From assembly GCF_947487575.1 (NCBI RefSeq), contig NZ_CANKXG010000005.1:236641-300640 (forward strand): DNA of 64,000 nt, read 5' to 3'. Made by a program: the position numbers and the translations under genes. Under the pieces are notes generated by a model. That model worked only from the letters and a program-made list of their open reading frames with translations. It was not told where the DNA came from and did no database searches. This DNA comes from an uncultured Algibacter sp. (GTDB lineage: Bacteria; Bacteroidota; Bacteroidia; Flavobacteriales; Flavobacteriaceae). Positions 38,041 to 46,970 of this stretch are shown piece by piece (within the stretch, counting starts at the first letter, position 1; the number at the start of each line of letters is the position of its first letter).

Positions 38041-38733
38041 ATGAGAAAACTTTTTTTTGTTCTAATTGTATTTTTGATTTCTAATACTACACATGCTCAA
38101 CAGGTAGAGCAATCCAAAACAGGTGCGTGGTACATGTATTTTTTTAAACATCAATTTAAAAATAGTCAATTTGGTATTCAAGGAGATATACAATATAGAA
38201 ACTGGAACCTTGGTGGTGATTTAGAGCAGCTTTTACTTCGTTCTGGTATAACCTATAAGCCTAAAAATACTAATGTATTATTAACATTAGGTTACGGAAA
38301 TATAACTACAGGAAAGTTTGGAAATAGTAATGATACTAGTCTTGAAAGTAGAATTTATCAAGAAGCACTTATTCCTCAAAAGCTAGCAAAAAGACTGTAT
38401 TTAACGCATAGGTTTAGGTATGAACAACGTTTTGTAGAGAATCAAGATTTTAGAACCAGATACCGTTATAATCTTTTCCTTAATATACCTTTAAATAGTA
38501 CTGAGCTAATTAAAAACTCTTATTATTTGGCTTTTTATAATGAGCTTTTTATTAATGGTCAGACTGATATTGGAGACAATAGAATGGTTGAGTTATTTGA
38601 TAGAAATAGAACTTACCTAGGTTTAGGCTATGTTTTAAAGCCTACAATGAAATTTCAATTAGGTTGGATGAATCAAAAAACTGTAAGTTGGGGAAAGGGG
38701 CAAATACAATTAAGCTTTCATCACAGTTTTTAA
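38041..38733 (+). CDS. DUF2490-like outer-membrane beta-barrel protein
   Basis: Signal peptide (MRKLFFVLIVFLISNTTHAQ) and alternating aromatic strands (QGDIQYRNWNLGGDLEQLLL, YLTHRFRYEQRFV, RTRYRYNLFLNIPL) ending with the aromatic LSFHHSF, as expected of a small outer-membrane barrel. It lies inside the men gene run and its role is unknown. Confidence 0.75.
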   Translation: MRKLFFVLIVFLISNTTHAQQVEQSKTGAWYMYFFKHQFKNSQFGIQGDIQYRNWNLGGDLEQLLLRSGITYKPKNTNVLLTLGYGNITTGKFGNSNDTSLESRIYQEALIPQKLAKRLYLTHRFRYEQRFVENQDFRTRYRYNLFLNIPLNSTELIKNSYYLAFYNELFINGQTDIGDNRMVELFDRNRTYLGLGYVLKPTMKFQLGWMNQKTVSWGKGQIQLSFHHSF

Positions 38734-38750
38734 GCCTTTAAACAAATTCA

Positions 38751-39785
38751 ATGAAAGCTACTTATCACAAGCATATATTAAACTTCAAACAAGCTAGTGG
38801 AACTTCTCGTGGTATTTTAAAAACCAAAGAAACTTGGTTCATTATAATAGAATCTGATAATAAACGAGGTATTGGTGAATGTGGACTATTTAGAGGTTTG
38901 TCTATAGATGACAGACCTGATTACGAGGATCAGTTAAAATGGGTTTGTAGCAATATTGATTTAGGCTTAGACGTTTTACTGCAAGAATTAATCGAATTTC
39001 CAAGTATTCAATTTGGAATAGAAACCGCTTTTAAATCCTTAGAAAATAATAATTTATTTGAATTGTTTCCTTCCAAATTTACTCAGAGACAAGATTCAAT
39101 AGCTATAAATGGCTTGATTTGGATGGGAAGTGAAGCTTTTATGAAGCAACAAATTACTGATAAAATAGAAGCTGGCTTCAGTTGTATTAAAATGAAAATT
39201 GGGGCTATTGATTTTAAGACGGAAATCAATCTCATAAAAACTATTAGAAATCAATTTTCTTCAAAAGATATTGAGTTACGTGTTGATGCTAACGGTGCAT
39301 TTATAGTATCAAATGCATTAGAGAAATTAAAAATACTATCAGATTTAGATTTACATTCTATAGAACAACCCATTAAGCAAGGACAAATAGAAGATATGGC
39401 TTCGCTTTGTGAAAAAACCCCATTACCAATTGCTTTGGATGAGGAATTAATAGGTGTTTTTTCTGTAACAAAGAAGCAGGAATTGCTACAAATGATAAAT
39501 CCGCAGTACATCATTTTAAAGCCAAGTTTAGTTGGTGGGTTTACAGGAAGTAACGACTGGATTAGATTAGCTGAAAAACAAAATATAGGCTGGTGGGTAA
39601 CAAGTGCTTTAGAGAGTAATATTGGTTTAAATGCCATAGCTCAATACACCTATATAAAGCATAGTGTATTACCTCAAGGTTTAGGAACAGGCAGTTTGTT
39701 TACTAATAATTTTGAAAGCCCATTACAAGTAAAAAAAGGTACATTGCAATACAATAATTTAGTAAAATGGAAATTTAATTTATAA
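38751..39785 (+). CDS. menC: o-succinylbenzoate synthase
   Basis: Enolase-superfamily barrel: the Lys pair in SCIKMKIGAI, metal ligands Asp (LRVDANGAF), Glu (HSIEQPIKQG) and Asp (IALDEELIG), and the second catalytic Lys in YIILKPSLVGG. It dehydrates SHCHC to o-succinylbenzoate. Position in the men run supports the substrate choice over other superfamily members. Confidence 0.92.
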   Translation: MKATYHKHILNFKQASGTSRGILKTKETWFIIIESDNKRGIGECGLFRGLSIDDRPDYEDQLKWVCSNIDLGLDVLLQELIEFPSIQFGIETAFKSLENNNLFELFPSKFTQRQDSIAINGLIWMGSEAFMKQQITDKIEAGFSCIKMKIGAIDFKTEINLIKTIRNQFSSKDIELRVDANGAFIVSNALEKLKILSDLDLHSIEQPIKQGQIEDMASLCEKTPLPIALDEELIGVFSVTKKQELLQMINPQYIILKPSLVGGFTGSNDWIRLAEKQNIGWWVTSALESNIGLNAIAQYTYIKHSVLPQGLGTGSLFTNNFESPLQVKKGTLQYNNLVKWKFNL

Positions 39786-39787
39786 TT

Positions 39788-40729
39788 ATGAATTTTATAC
39801 AACAAGCTTATAAAGGGGATTATCAATTTTGGAAGTATCTTTTAATTCCTCTTGGGTTTTTAGGTTTAATGGTATTAAATTTTGTGGCAATAAAAGCCTT
39901 TAATCTTGATGTAGATAAGATTATTCAAAGTGAAATAGATTCAAAAGGGGAGAATAGGTTTTTAGTAGAAATGCTTTTACCATTTGCTGTGGGTTTAGCC
40001 CTCCTTTTTTTATGGGTTAAGTTTATTCATAAACAATCTTTACTTTCGCTAACTACTGCCCGAAAAAAAGTAGATTGGAAGCGTTTTTGGTTTATTTTCT
40101 TTTTATGGGGAATAGTCTCTAGTAGTTTTGTATTACTTGATTATTATATGAGTCCAGAAGAGTATCAATTCAATTTCAATTTGCAACCTTTTTTAATATT
40201 AGTAATAATAGCGATACTTTTAATACCGTTGCAAACAAGTTTTGAGGAGTATTTGTTTAGAGGTTATTTAATGCAGGGAATTGGTGTTATTGCTAAAAAC
40301 AAATGGGTTCCTCTATTAATCACATCTTTAATTTTTGGTTTGATGCATATTGCAAATCCAGAAGTAGGTAAATTAGGGCCAGTTATTATGGTGTATTATA
40401 TAGGAACTGGATTGTTTTTAGGAATTATAACATTAATGGATGACGGTTTAGAATTGGCTCTGGGCTTTCATGCAGCCAATAATTTATTTACAGCTCTATT
40501 AGTTACAGCAGACTGGACAGCATTTCAAACTCATTCTGTCTTAAAAGATTTATCAGACCCTTCTGAAATGGCTTTAGCAGAAATATTTGTTCCTGTATTT
40601 GTAGTTTTTCCAATATTACTTTTTATACTTGCTAAAAAATATAATTGGTCTAATTGGAAAGATAAACTCTTAGGCGCAGTTATTGAACCACCAAAAGAAG
40701 ACTATAAAATTTTAGATAAAATATTATGA
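39788..40729 (+). CDS. CPBP-family intramembrane metalloprotease
   Basis: Around eight transmembrane segments. The Abi/CPBP motifs are EEYLFRGYLMQG (EExxxR), FGLMHIANPE and GFHAANNLF, which hold the Glu and His catalytic residues. Related to Rce1/Abi proteins; the substrate is unknown. It begins 2 bp after menC and overlaps menE by 4 bp (ATGA), so it is tightly embedded in the operon. Confidence 0.9.
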   Translation: MNFIQQAYKGDYQFWKYLLIPLGFLGLMVLNFVAIKAFNLDVDKIIQSEIDSKGENRFLVEMLLPFAVGLALLFLWVKFIHKQSLLSLTTARKKVDWKRFWFIFFLWGIVSSSFVLLDYYMSPEEYQFNFNLQPFLILVIIAILLIPLQTSFEEYLFRGYLMQGIGVIAKNKWVPLLITSLIFGLMHIANPEVGKLGPVIMVYYIGTGLFLGIITLMDDGLELALGFHAANNLFTALLVTADWTAFQTHSVLKDLSDPSEMALAEIFVPVFVVFPILLFILAKKYNWSNWKDKLLGAVIEPPKEDYKILDKIL

Positions 40730-41799
40730 CACCAAATTATAAAAACGTACACTTAAAATTTAGATTAGATAATTTAAATTACAAGTATGGTGACCTTATG
40801 GAAGTAGCTTACAGCTATGTTAAGGAGGGGTTACCTTTTCAACAAGAACTGGGTAATTTCTTGTTAGACTGGTTAGATGCAAAAGATTATGTAACTGTAA
40901 AGACATCGGGTTCTACAGGAAAACCAAAAAAGATAAAGATAAAAAAACAAGCAATGGTTGAATCAGCTATTGTAACAGGAGATTTCTTTAATCTCAAACC
41001 AGGAGATAAAGTTTTACATTGTTTGCCATCTAATTTTATAGCAGGTAAAATGATGATTGTGCGTGCTATTGTTTTGGGATTGGAATTGGATATGGTTGAG
41101 CCTGCTGCTATCCCGCTTATTGATTATGAGAAGGATTATAGCTTTTCTGCATTTACGCCCATGCAACTTAAATATTTTGCCAAATATTTAAAAAGTATTA
41201 AAACTGTTATTGTTGGTGGAGGTCGAGTTGCTAATTCTATAATAGAGTCTATTAAAGATAAAAAACCAGTTGTTTATGAAACCTATGGAATGACAGAAAC
41301 ATTATCTCATATTGCTGTAAAAAAATTAAATAATTTTGTTGATTCTGAATTTGAACCTTATTTTAATACATTAACAGGCATTTCCGTATCTACTGATTCT
41401 AGAGGCTGTTTAGTAGTAGATGCACCAAGACTTTCAAGTGATAAAATTGTAACGAACGATATTGTTAAAGTATATTCTAATACATGTTTTGAGTGGCTTG
41501 GGCGTTATGATAATGTAATAAACTCTGGAGGAATTAAATTATATCCAGAACAAATTGAAAGTAAGCTTCAGGAGAAAATTGCTGGAGAGTTTTTTGTAGC
41601 TTCAAGACTTGATGATGTTTTAGGAGATAAACTTATTCTTATTGTTCAAGGTAAAGAAAAAGACTTTGATAATTCGATTCTTGAAGGTTTAGATAAATAT
41701 GAGGTGCCAAAAGAAATTCACTTCTTAGAAAAATTTAAGCTAACAGCTTCAGGTAAAATACATAGAAACAAAACTTTAGAATATTTAAACATTAAATAG
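40726..41799 (+). CDS. menE: o-succinylbenzoate-CoA ligase (AMP-binding, short form)
   Basis: The protein has 357 aa. ANL-superfamily motifs: TSGSTGKPKKIKIKK (P-loop), YETYGMTETLSHIAVK, WLGRYDNVINSGGIKLYPEQIE and the C-terminal Lys in ASGKIHRNK. Shorter than usual MenE (about 450 aa) because the N-terminal region is reduced. The substrate assignment rests on the men context. Confidence 0.88.
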   Translation: MTPNYKNVHLKFRLDNLNYKYGDLMEVAYSYVKEGLPFQQELGNFLLDWLDAKDYVTVKTSGSTGKPKKIKIKKQAMVESAIVTGDFFNLKPGDKVLHCLPSNFIAGKMMIVRAIVLGLELDMVEPAAIPLIDYEKDYSFSAFTPMQLKYFAKYLKSIKTVIVGGGRVANSIIESIKDKKPVVYETYGMTETLSHIAVKKLNNFVDSEFEPYFNTLTGISVSTDSRGCLVVDAPRLSSDKIVTNDIVKVYSNTCFEWLGRYDNVINSGGIKLYPEQIESKLQEKIAGEFFVASRLDDVLGDKLILIVQGKEKDFDNSILEGLDKYEVPKEIHFLEKFKLTASGKIHRNKTLEYLNIK

Positions 41800-41840
41800 C
41801 TTTAGCGTTTGAATTTTAAAATTAATACAAAAATAAAATC

Positions 41841-43601
41841 ATGAGTTTTATTAAACGTGTATTATCAACAGTAACTGGCATTTTTGTATTTCTAGTTATA
41901 TGTTTTTTTGGGTTAATTCTTTTAGGAGTTTTATTTGGTTCTGGAGATGATGATGTGGTTAAAGTGAAAACAAATTCGGTTTTAGAATTAACTTTAGACT
42001 TTCCAATTAAAGACTATGCAGGTAAAACAGAGTTTGCAGAATACCCTTTTCTAAATGAAGATGAAAAAAATGGTCTTTTTAATATCATCGATGCTATTAA
42101 TTATGCGGCGGTAGATAACAAAATAAAAGGAATATCACTGGATAACAACTTTATAAACGCCGGAATTTCTCAAACTAAAGCGTTAAGAGAGGCGTTATTG
42201 AAATTTAAAAAATCAGGAAAATTCGTTGTTTCGTATGGGGATATTTATACTCAAAAAGATTATTATTTAAGTTCGGTAGCAGACACGGTATATATAAATC
42301 CTGTGGGAATTATGGAATTTAAAGGTTTGTCATCAGAGCGATTGTACTTCAAAGATTTTCAAGAAAAGTCTGGTTTTAAAATGGAAGTAGTAAGGCTAGG
42401 AAAATATAAAAGTGCTGTAGAACCTTTTCTAGAAAGCGAAATGAGTGATAATAACAGAGAGCAAATTTCGACGTATTTAAATTCACTTTGGAATGAAATG
42501 AAACAAGATATTTCTAAAAGTAGAAATATTCCTGTTGAAAGATTGAATATAATAGCTGATAGTTTATTAGCTAGAAATCCAAATCTTGCTGTAATTTCTA
42601 ATTTAATTGATAAAGTTGTTTATCATGATGAATATGTTAATGGAATCAAGTATGCTGTAGGTATTGATATGAAAAATGATTTGAATACAATTTCAATTTT
42701 GGATTATGCTCAATATGCTGCAAAAAAAATAAACAATTATAGAAAAGATAGAATTGCAGTTATTTATGCAGAAGGAGATATTATTTATGGTGAAGGCGAT
42801 GAAGATAATGTAGGGCAAGGTATCATGAGTAAATCGTTGGAGAAAGCTAGAAAAGATGATAAGATTAAGGCCATAGTGTTGCGTATTAATTCACCTGGCG
42901 GAAGTGCCTTAGCAAGTGAGTTGATTTGGCGTGAAATTGGATTGACTAAAAAAGTAAAACCTGTTATTGTGTCTATGGGAGATTTAGCTGCTTCAGGTGG
43001 TTATTATATAGCTTGTAATGCTGATAAGATTATTGCTGAACCTACAACAATTACGGGTAGTATAGGTGTATTTGGAATGTTGCCAAATGGAAAAGAGTTA
43101 GCAGATAAAATGGGTATTAATGCTGAGCAAGTAGTAACAAATCAAAATGCAATTACTTATAGTTTTTTTGAGCCTTTAAATGATACTCAGCGTGGCTTTA
43201 TAAAAGAAGGTATTTTAGATGTTTATGAATTGTTTACAAGTCGAGTAGCTCAAGGCAGAAATTTAACTCGAGAACAAGTAGAAGCTATTGCTCAGGGCCG
43301 TGTATGGACAGGTGTTGATGCGTTAAATAATGGTTTAGTTGATGAGTTAGGAGGTTTAGACTTAGCTTTACAATATGCAGCCGAAGCAGCAGAAATTGAA
43401 GATTATTCTCTGCGAGAATTTCCTGTTTTTGAAAAAGACCTTGATAAAATGCTTCAAGATTTTGGTTTAATTAAAGCCAAAGAAACTATATTGAAAGAGG
43501 AGCTGGGTGAAGAAAATTACAAGATTTTAAAAGAGATAAAATCTATGTCTGAGAAAAAAGGTGTGCAGTTGTTGTTTCCTTTTAGTACTCAGATTAAATA
43601 A
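41841..43601 (+). CDS. sppA: signal peptide peptidase SppA, 67-kDa type
   Basis: N-terminal transmembrane anchor (about 8-30), then tandem S49 domains. The catalytic Lys190 is in GKYKSAVEPFLESEMS and the nucleophile Ser385 in GDLAASGGYYIAC, the split dyad of the long SppA form. It degrades residual signal peptides in the membrane. 41 bp after menE, possibly the last gene of that transcript; a terminator follows. Confidence 0.95.
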   Translation: MSFIKRVLSTVTGIFVFLVICFFGLILLGVLFGSGDDDVVKVKTNSVLELTLDFPIKDYAGKTEFAEYPFLNEDEKNGLFNIIDAINYAAVDNKIKGISLDNNFINAGISQTKALREALLKFKKSGKFVVSYGDIYTQKDYYLSSVADTVYINPVGIMEFKGLSSERLYFKDFQEKSGFKMEVVRLGKYKSAVEPFLESEMSDNNREQISTYLNSLWNEMKQDISKSRNIPVERLNIIADSLLARNPNLAVISNLIDKVVYHDEYVNGIKYAVGIDMKNDLNTISILDYAQYAAKKINNYRKDRIAVIYAEGDIIYGEGDEDNVGQGIMSKSLEKARKDDKIKAIVLRINSPGGSALASELIWREIGLTKKVKPVIVSMGDLAASGGYYIACNADKIIAEPTTITGSIGVFGMLPNGKELADKMGINAEQVVTNQNAITYSFFEPLNDTQRGFIKEGILDVYELFTSRVAQGRNLTREQVEAIAQGRVWTGVDALNNGLVDELGGLDLALQYAAEAAEIEDYSLREFPVFEKDLDKMLQDFGLIKAKETILKEELGEENYKILKEIKSMSEKKGVQLLFPFSTQIK

Positions 43602-43616
43602 GAATTTTATATAAAA

Positions 43617-43648
43617 AAATTAAAGCGAACTAAGGTTCGCTTTAATTT
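43617..43648. terminator. intrinsic terminator after sppA
   Basis: A perfect 14-bp stem (AAATTAAAGCGAAC / GTTCGCTTTAATTT) with a 4-nt loop lies 15 bp past the sppA stop. Confidence 0.75.
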
Positions 43649-43743
43649 GTCTTTACTTATTGTAAGAGTGGTTGATTCATTTTTGGTTTAACTTTGTAGT
43701 TTCACCCTAATGATTAAAGCACTAAATACTTTTCAAAGTATAA

Positions 43744-45387
43744 TTAAACTTGTAAAACACCTAAATTAAAAGGTTTTTCTATGGGCGCATGATTAGCAGC
43801 TTCAATACCCATACTAATCCAGGTTCTAGTGTCTAACGGGTTTATAATAGCATCCGTCCATATTCTAGCAGCGGCATAATACGGAGATGCTTGGTTGTCG
43901 TACCTGTCTTTAATTTTTTTATAAAGTTCGTTTTCTTTTTCTTTTGTAAATGTTTCACCTTGTTTTTCAAGAGAAGCCTTTTCAATTTGAAGTAAAACTT
44001 TAGCTGCAGAGTTACCGCTCATTACAGCCAATTCTGCACTTGGCCATGCAAAAATCAATCGTGGGTCGTAAGCTTTACCACACATGGCATAATTACCAGC
44101 ACCGTAACTATTCCCGATAATAACAGTGAATTTTGGTACTACCGAATTACTAACAGCATTTACCATTTTAGCACCATCTTTTATAATACCAGAATGTTCA
44201 CTTTTACTACCCACCATAAACCCTGTAACATCTTGTAAAAAAACTAAAGGGATTTTCTTTTGGTTACAATTGGCAATAAAACGAGTAGCTTTATCAGCAG
44301 AATCATTATAAATCACACCACCAAACTGCATTTCAGTAGGTTTGGTTTTAGAACCTGTAGTTTTTACCAATTTACGTTGGTTGGCAATTATACCAACTGC
44401 CCAGCCATCAATACGGGCATAGCAAGTAATTATAGTTTGACCATAACCCGCTTTATATTCTTCATATTCAGAGTTATCAACTAAGCGTTTAATAATCTCA
44501 TACATATCGTATTGGTCTGCACGACTTTTTGGTAAAATGCCAAAAACATCCTCTGGGTTATTAGTAGGTTTTTTAGCGTCAATTCTATTAAAACCAGCTT
44601 TGTCGTAATCTCCAATTTTATCAACAATAGTTTTAATTTTATCTAGCGCATCCTTGTCGTCTTTCGCTTTATAGTCCGTAACACCAGAAATCTCACAGTG
44701 TGTTGTTGCACCACCTAAAGTTTCATTATCAATACTTTCTCCAATGGCAGCTTTTACCAAATAACTTCCTGCTAGAAAGATACTTCCTGTTTTATCAACT
44801 ATTAAAGCCTCATCACTCATAATAGGGAGGTAGGCGCCACCAGCAACACAACTTCCCATAACTGCTGCAATTTGGGTAATCCCCATACTGCTCATAATGG
44901 CATTGTTTCTAAAAATACGTCCAAAATGTTCTTTGTCTGGAAAAATTTCATCTTGCATTGGTAAATACACACCCGCAGAATCCACTAAATATATAATAGG
45001 TAACTTGTTTTCTATAGCTATTTCTTGTGCGCGAAGGTTTTTTTTCCCTGTTATAGGAAACCATGCACCCGCTTTAACGGTAGCATCATTAGCCACAACA
45101 ATACATTGCTTGCCTTTTACATAACCAATTTTTATAACTACGCCACCAGAAGGGCATCCACCATGTTCTTTGTACATGTCTTCTCCAGCAAAAGCACCAA
45201 TTTCAATAGATTTAGCGTTATTATCCAATAAATAATCAATTCGCTCTCTAGCAGTCATTTTACCTTTGCTTTTGTGCTTTTCAATACGAGATTTACCACC
45301 ACCTAGGCATACTTTGGCAAGGCGTTTTTGTAATTCAGATACTAAGAGTTTATTGTGATCTTCGTTTTTATTGAAGTTGATATCCAT
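43744..45387 (-). CDS. acyl-CoA carboxylase carboxyltransferase (beta) subunit, probably methylcrotonyl-CoA type
   Basis: The protein has 547 aa and a two-lobed crotonase-type carboxyltransferase: KMTARERIDYLLD, GGCPSGGVV, VDSAGVYLPMQDEIFPDK, GSCVAGGAYLPIMSDE, QDVTGFMVGSKSEHSGII and SYGAGNYAMCGKAYDPRL. These patterns fit MccB-like subunits of biotin-dependent carboxylases in leucine breakdown; propionyl- or geranyl-CoA forms are alternatives. The biotin-carboxylase partner is not in this window. The ATG at 45387 is preferred to a GTG at 45405. Confidence 0.88.
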   Translation of the reverse strand: MDINFNKNEDHNKLLVSELQKRLAKVCLGGGKSRIEKHKSKGKMTARERIDYLLDNNAKSIEIGAFAGEDMYKEHGGCPSGGVVIKIGYVKGKQCIVVANDATVKAGAWFPITGKKNLRAQEIAIENKLPIIYLVDSAGVYLPMQDEIFPDKEHFGRIFRNNAIMSSMGITQIAAVMGSCVAGGAYLPIMSDEALIVDKTGSIFLAGSYLVKAAIGESIDNETLGGATTHCEISGVTDYKAKDDKDALDKIKTIVDKIGDYDKAGFNRIDAKKPTNNPEDVFGILPKSRADQYDMYEIIKRLVDNSEYEEYKAGYGQTIITCYARIDGWAVGIIANQRKLVKTTGSKTKPTEMQFGGVIYNDSADKATRFIANCNQKKIPLVFLQDVTGFMVGSKSEHSGIIKDGAKMVNAVSNSVVPKFTVIIGNSYGAGNYAMCGKAYDPRLIFAWPSAELAVMSGNSAAKVLLQIEKASLEKQGETFTKEKENELYKKIKDRYDNQASPYYAAARIWTDAIINPLDTRTWISMGIEAANHAPIEKPFNLGVLQV

Positions 45388-45467
45388 ACATTGATTATTT
45401 GTCACGAATTTACAAAACCAATTCCTGTATAAAAAGTGAATATTTTGTTAAATAATATTACATGGAA

Positions 45468-45487
45468 TTATATTCCTTGGAATATAA
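45468..45487. promoter_or_regulatory. MarR-type operator upstream of the DoxX-FMN reductase-MarR group
   Basis: A 20-bp perfect inverted repeat, TTATATTCC-TT-GGAATATAA, lies about 50 bp before the DoxX ATG, next to an overlapping half-site (GGAAT at 45464). The same palindrome recurs before the pirin gene at 46934. The MarR gene of this group is the natural candidate to bind it. Confidence 0.7.
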
Positions 45488-45534
45488 ATTTATTTTGCAT
45501 AGTTTTGTCATCTAATTAAAAATAATAATCAAAA

Positions 45535-45891
45535 ATGAAAACAAATAAAATAATCTATTATGTAGCAACAGTAGTATTAACAGCTGTAATGCTATTTTCG
45601 GTAAATATGTACTTTTTTCAGCACGAAATGATTAAAGGTGCATTTGAGAGTTTTGGATATCCAACATATATAATATATCCATATGCTATAATAAAACTAT
45701 TAGGTTTAGTAGCTTTGTGGTTACCTGGGTATAAAATATTAAAAGAATGGGCGTATGCAGGTTTCTTTTATGCTTTTGTGTTAGCATTTTTTGCACATTA
45801 TATGATTGGAGATGGGCAGCAAGGAACAGCAGTTTTAGCTTTAATAGCTTTAGCAGTATCTTATGTATTTTATAAAAAAATAAATAAATAA
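45535..45891 (+). CDS. DoxX-like membrane protein
   Basis: The protein has 118 aa and four transmembrane helices (about 7-27, 45-63, 70-88, 95-113). It has the pattern FESFGYPTYIIYPYAIIKLLGLVALW typical of DoxX-like proteins. It is first of three same-strand genes with an FMN reductase and MarR regulator. Function is unknown; relatives appear in redox and thiol-stress operons. Confidence 0.82.
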   Translation: MKTNKIIYYVATVVLTAVMLFSVNMYFFQHEMIKGAFESFGYPTYIIYPYAIIKLLGLVALWLPGYKILKEWAYAGFFYAFVLAFFAHYMIGDGQQGTAVLALIALAVSYVFYKKINK

Positions 45892-45937
45892 CATTATTAG
45901 ATTTTCTCTTTTAAGGAAATGATTAAAAAATAATTCA

Positions 45938-46468
45938 ATGAAAAATATAATAGCATTTTCAGGTAGTAATAGTAAAACCTCAATAAATAAAGAATTAGCA
46001 ATTTATGCATCTAGCTTAGTAGAAGATGTAGCGGTAAACATATTAGATTTAAACGATTTTGAATTGCCTATTTACGGTATCGATTTAGAAAACGAAAAAG
46101 GTATTCCAGATAATGCCAAAACGTTTTTAGCGCACATTAAATCGTCTGATGGTATTATACTATCGCTTGCAGAGCATAATGGCGCTTATGCCACAGTATT
46201 TAAAAATATTTTTGATTGGATGTCTAGAATAGATGGCAAACTTTGGAGCGAAAAACCAATGCTTTTAATGGCAACCTCATCAGGAGCTAGAGGAGGAGCC
46301 ACAGTTTTAGACATAGCAAAAGGACGTTTTCCTTTTATGGGTGGAAATATAGTTGCAGAGTTTAGTTTTCCATCATTTTTTGATAATTTTTCAGAAGAAA
46401 AAATAACTAATGAGGATTTGAATACTGATTTAAAAAGTAAAGTAAAAACCTTTACAGAAGCACTATAA
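45938..46468 (+). CDS. NAD(P)H-dependent FMN reductase / quinone reductase-like flavoprotein
   Basis: The protein has 176 aa and a flavodoxin-like fold: the phosphate loop FSGSNSKTSINKELA, then LAEHNGAYATVFKNIFDWMSR and MATSSGARGGATVLDI. It probably reduces flavin or quinones with NAD(P)H in the cytoplasm. Under the MarR operator it likely belongs to an electrophile or redox response. Confidence 0.88.
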   Translation: MKNIIAFSGSNSKTSINKELAIYASSLVEDVAVNILDLNDFELPIYGIDLENEKGIPDNAKTFLAHIKSSDGIILSLAEHNGAYATVFKNIFDWMSRIDGKLWSEKPMLLMATSSGARGGATVLDIAKGRFPFMGGNIVAEFSFPSFFDNFSEEKITNEDLNTDLKSKVKTFTEAL

Positions 46469-46482
46469 TTCTAGAACAAGTT

Positions 46483-46920
46483 ATGGGGGATATTTCAAAA
46501 GATATAAAATCGAAGTTTGTAAATAACAAAGTAAAAGCAATGTTAAACATTATTTACACCGCTAATTGGATAAATAGTGTTCATAACGAATTTTTTAAAC
46601 CTTTTGGTGTGTCTCCGCAACAGTTTAATATTTTAAGAATTCTTCGTGGTGCTGGAGTACCGCTTAAGGTTCAAGAAATTAAAGCACGTATGCTAGAACG
46701 AGCACCTAATGCCACAAGGCTTATGGATAAACTTTGTGATAAACATTTAATACAACGCTTGCCATGTCCTGGAGACAGACGCGTTGTGCATATTGAAATT
46801 ACAGAAATTGGATTAGCTTTATTAAAAGAAATAGAGGCAGATTTAAAAGATGATTTATTAGATAATTTATCAGAAGAAGAAGCTGCTACTTTAAGTAACT
46901 TATTAGATAAGATTAGATAA
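46483..46920 (+). CDS. MarR-family transcriptional regulator
   Basis: The protein has 145 aa and a winged helix-turn-helix: SPQQFNILRILRGAG, LKVQEIKARM, APNATRLMDKLCDKHLIQRL and the wing PGDRRVVHIEITEIG. It lies 14 bp after the FMN reductase. Two matching palindromes, before the DoxX gene and the pirin gene, are likely its binding sites, giving negative autoregulation released by a small ligand or oxidation. Confidence 0.92.
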   Translation: MGDISKDIKSKFVNNKVKAMLNIIYTANWINSVHNEFFKPFGVSPQQFNILRILRGAGVPLKVQEIKARMLERAPNATRLMDKLCDKHLIQRLPCPGDRRVVHIEITEIGLALLKEIEADLKDDLLDNLSEEEAATLSNLLDKIR

Positions 46921-46933
46921 AAAAATTTAAATT

Positions 46934-46955
46934 AATATATTCCATGGAACATATT
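46934..46955. promoter_or_regulatory. MarR-type operator upstream of the pirin gene
   Basis: AATATATTCC-AT-GGAACATATT has one mismatch in ten base pairs. Its core ATATTCCATGGAACAT matches the site at 45468. The ATG in its centre (46944) is in frame with pirin but belongs to the operator, so the gene start is placed at 46971. Confidence 0.65.
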
Positions 46956-46970
46956 AAAAACGTAAATATT

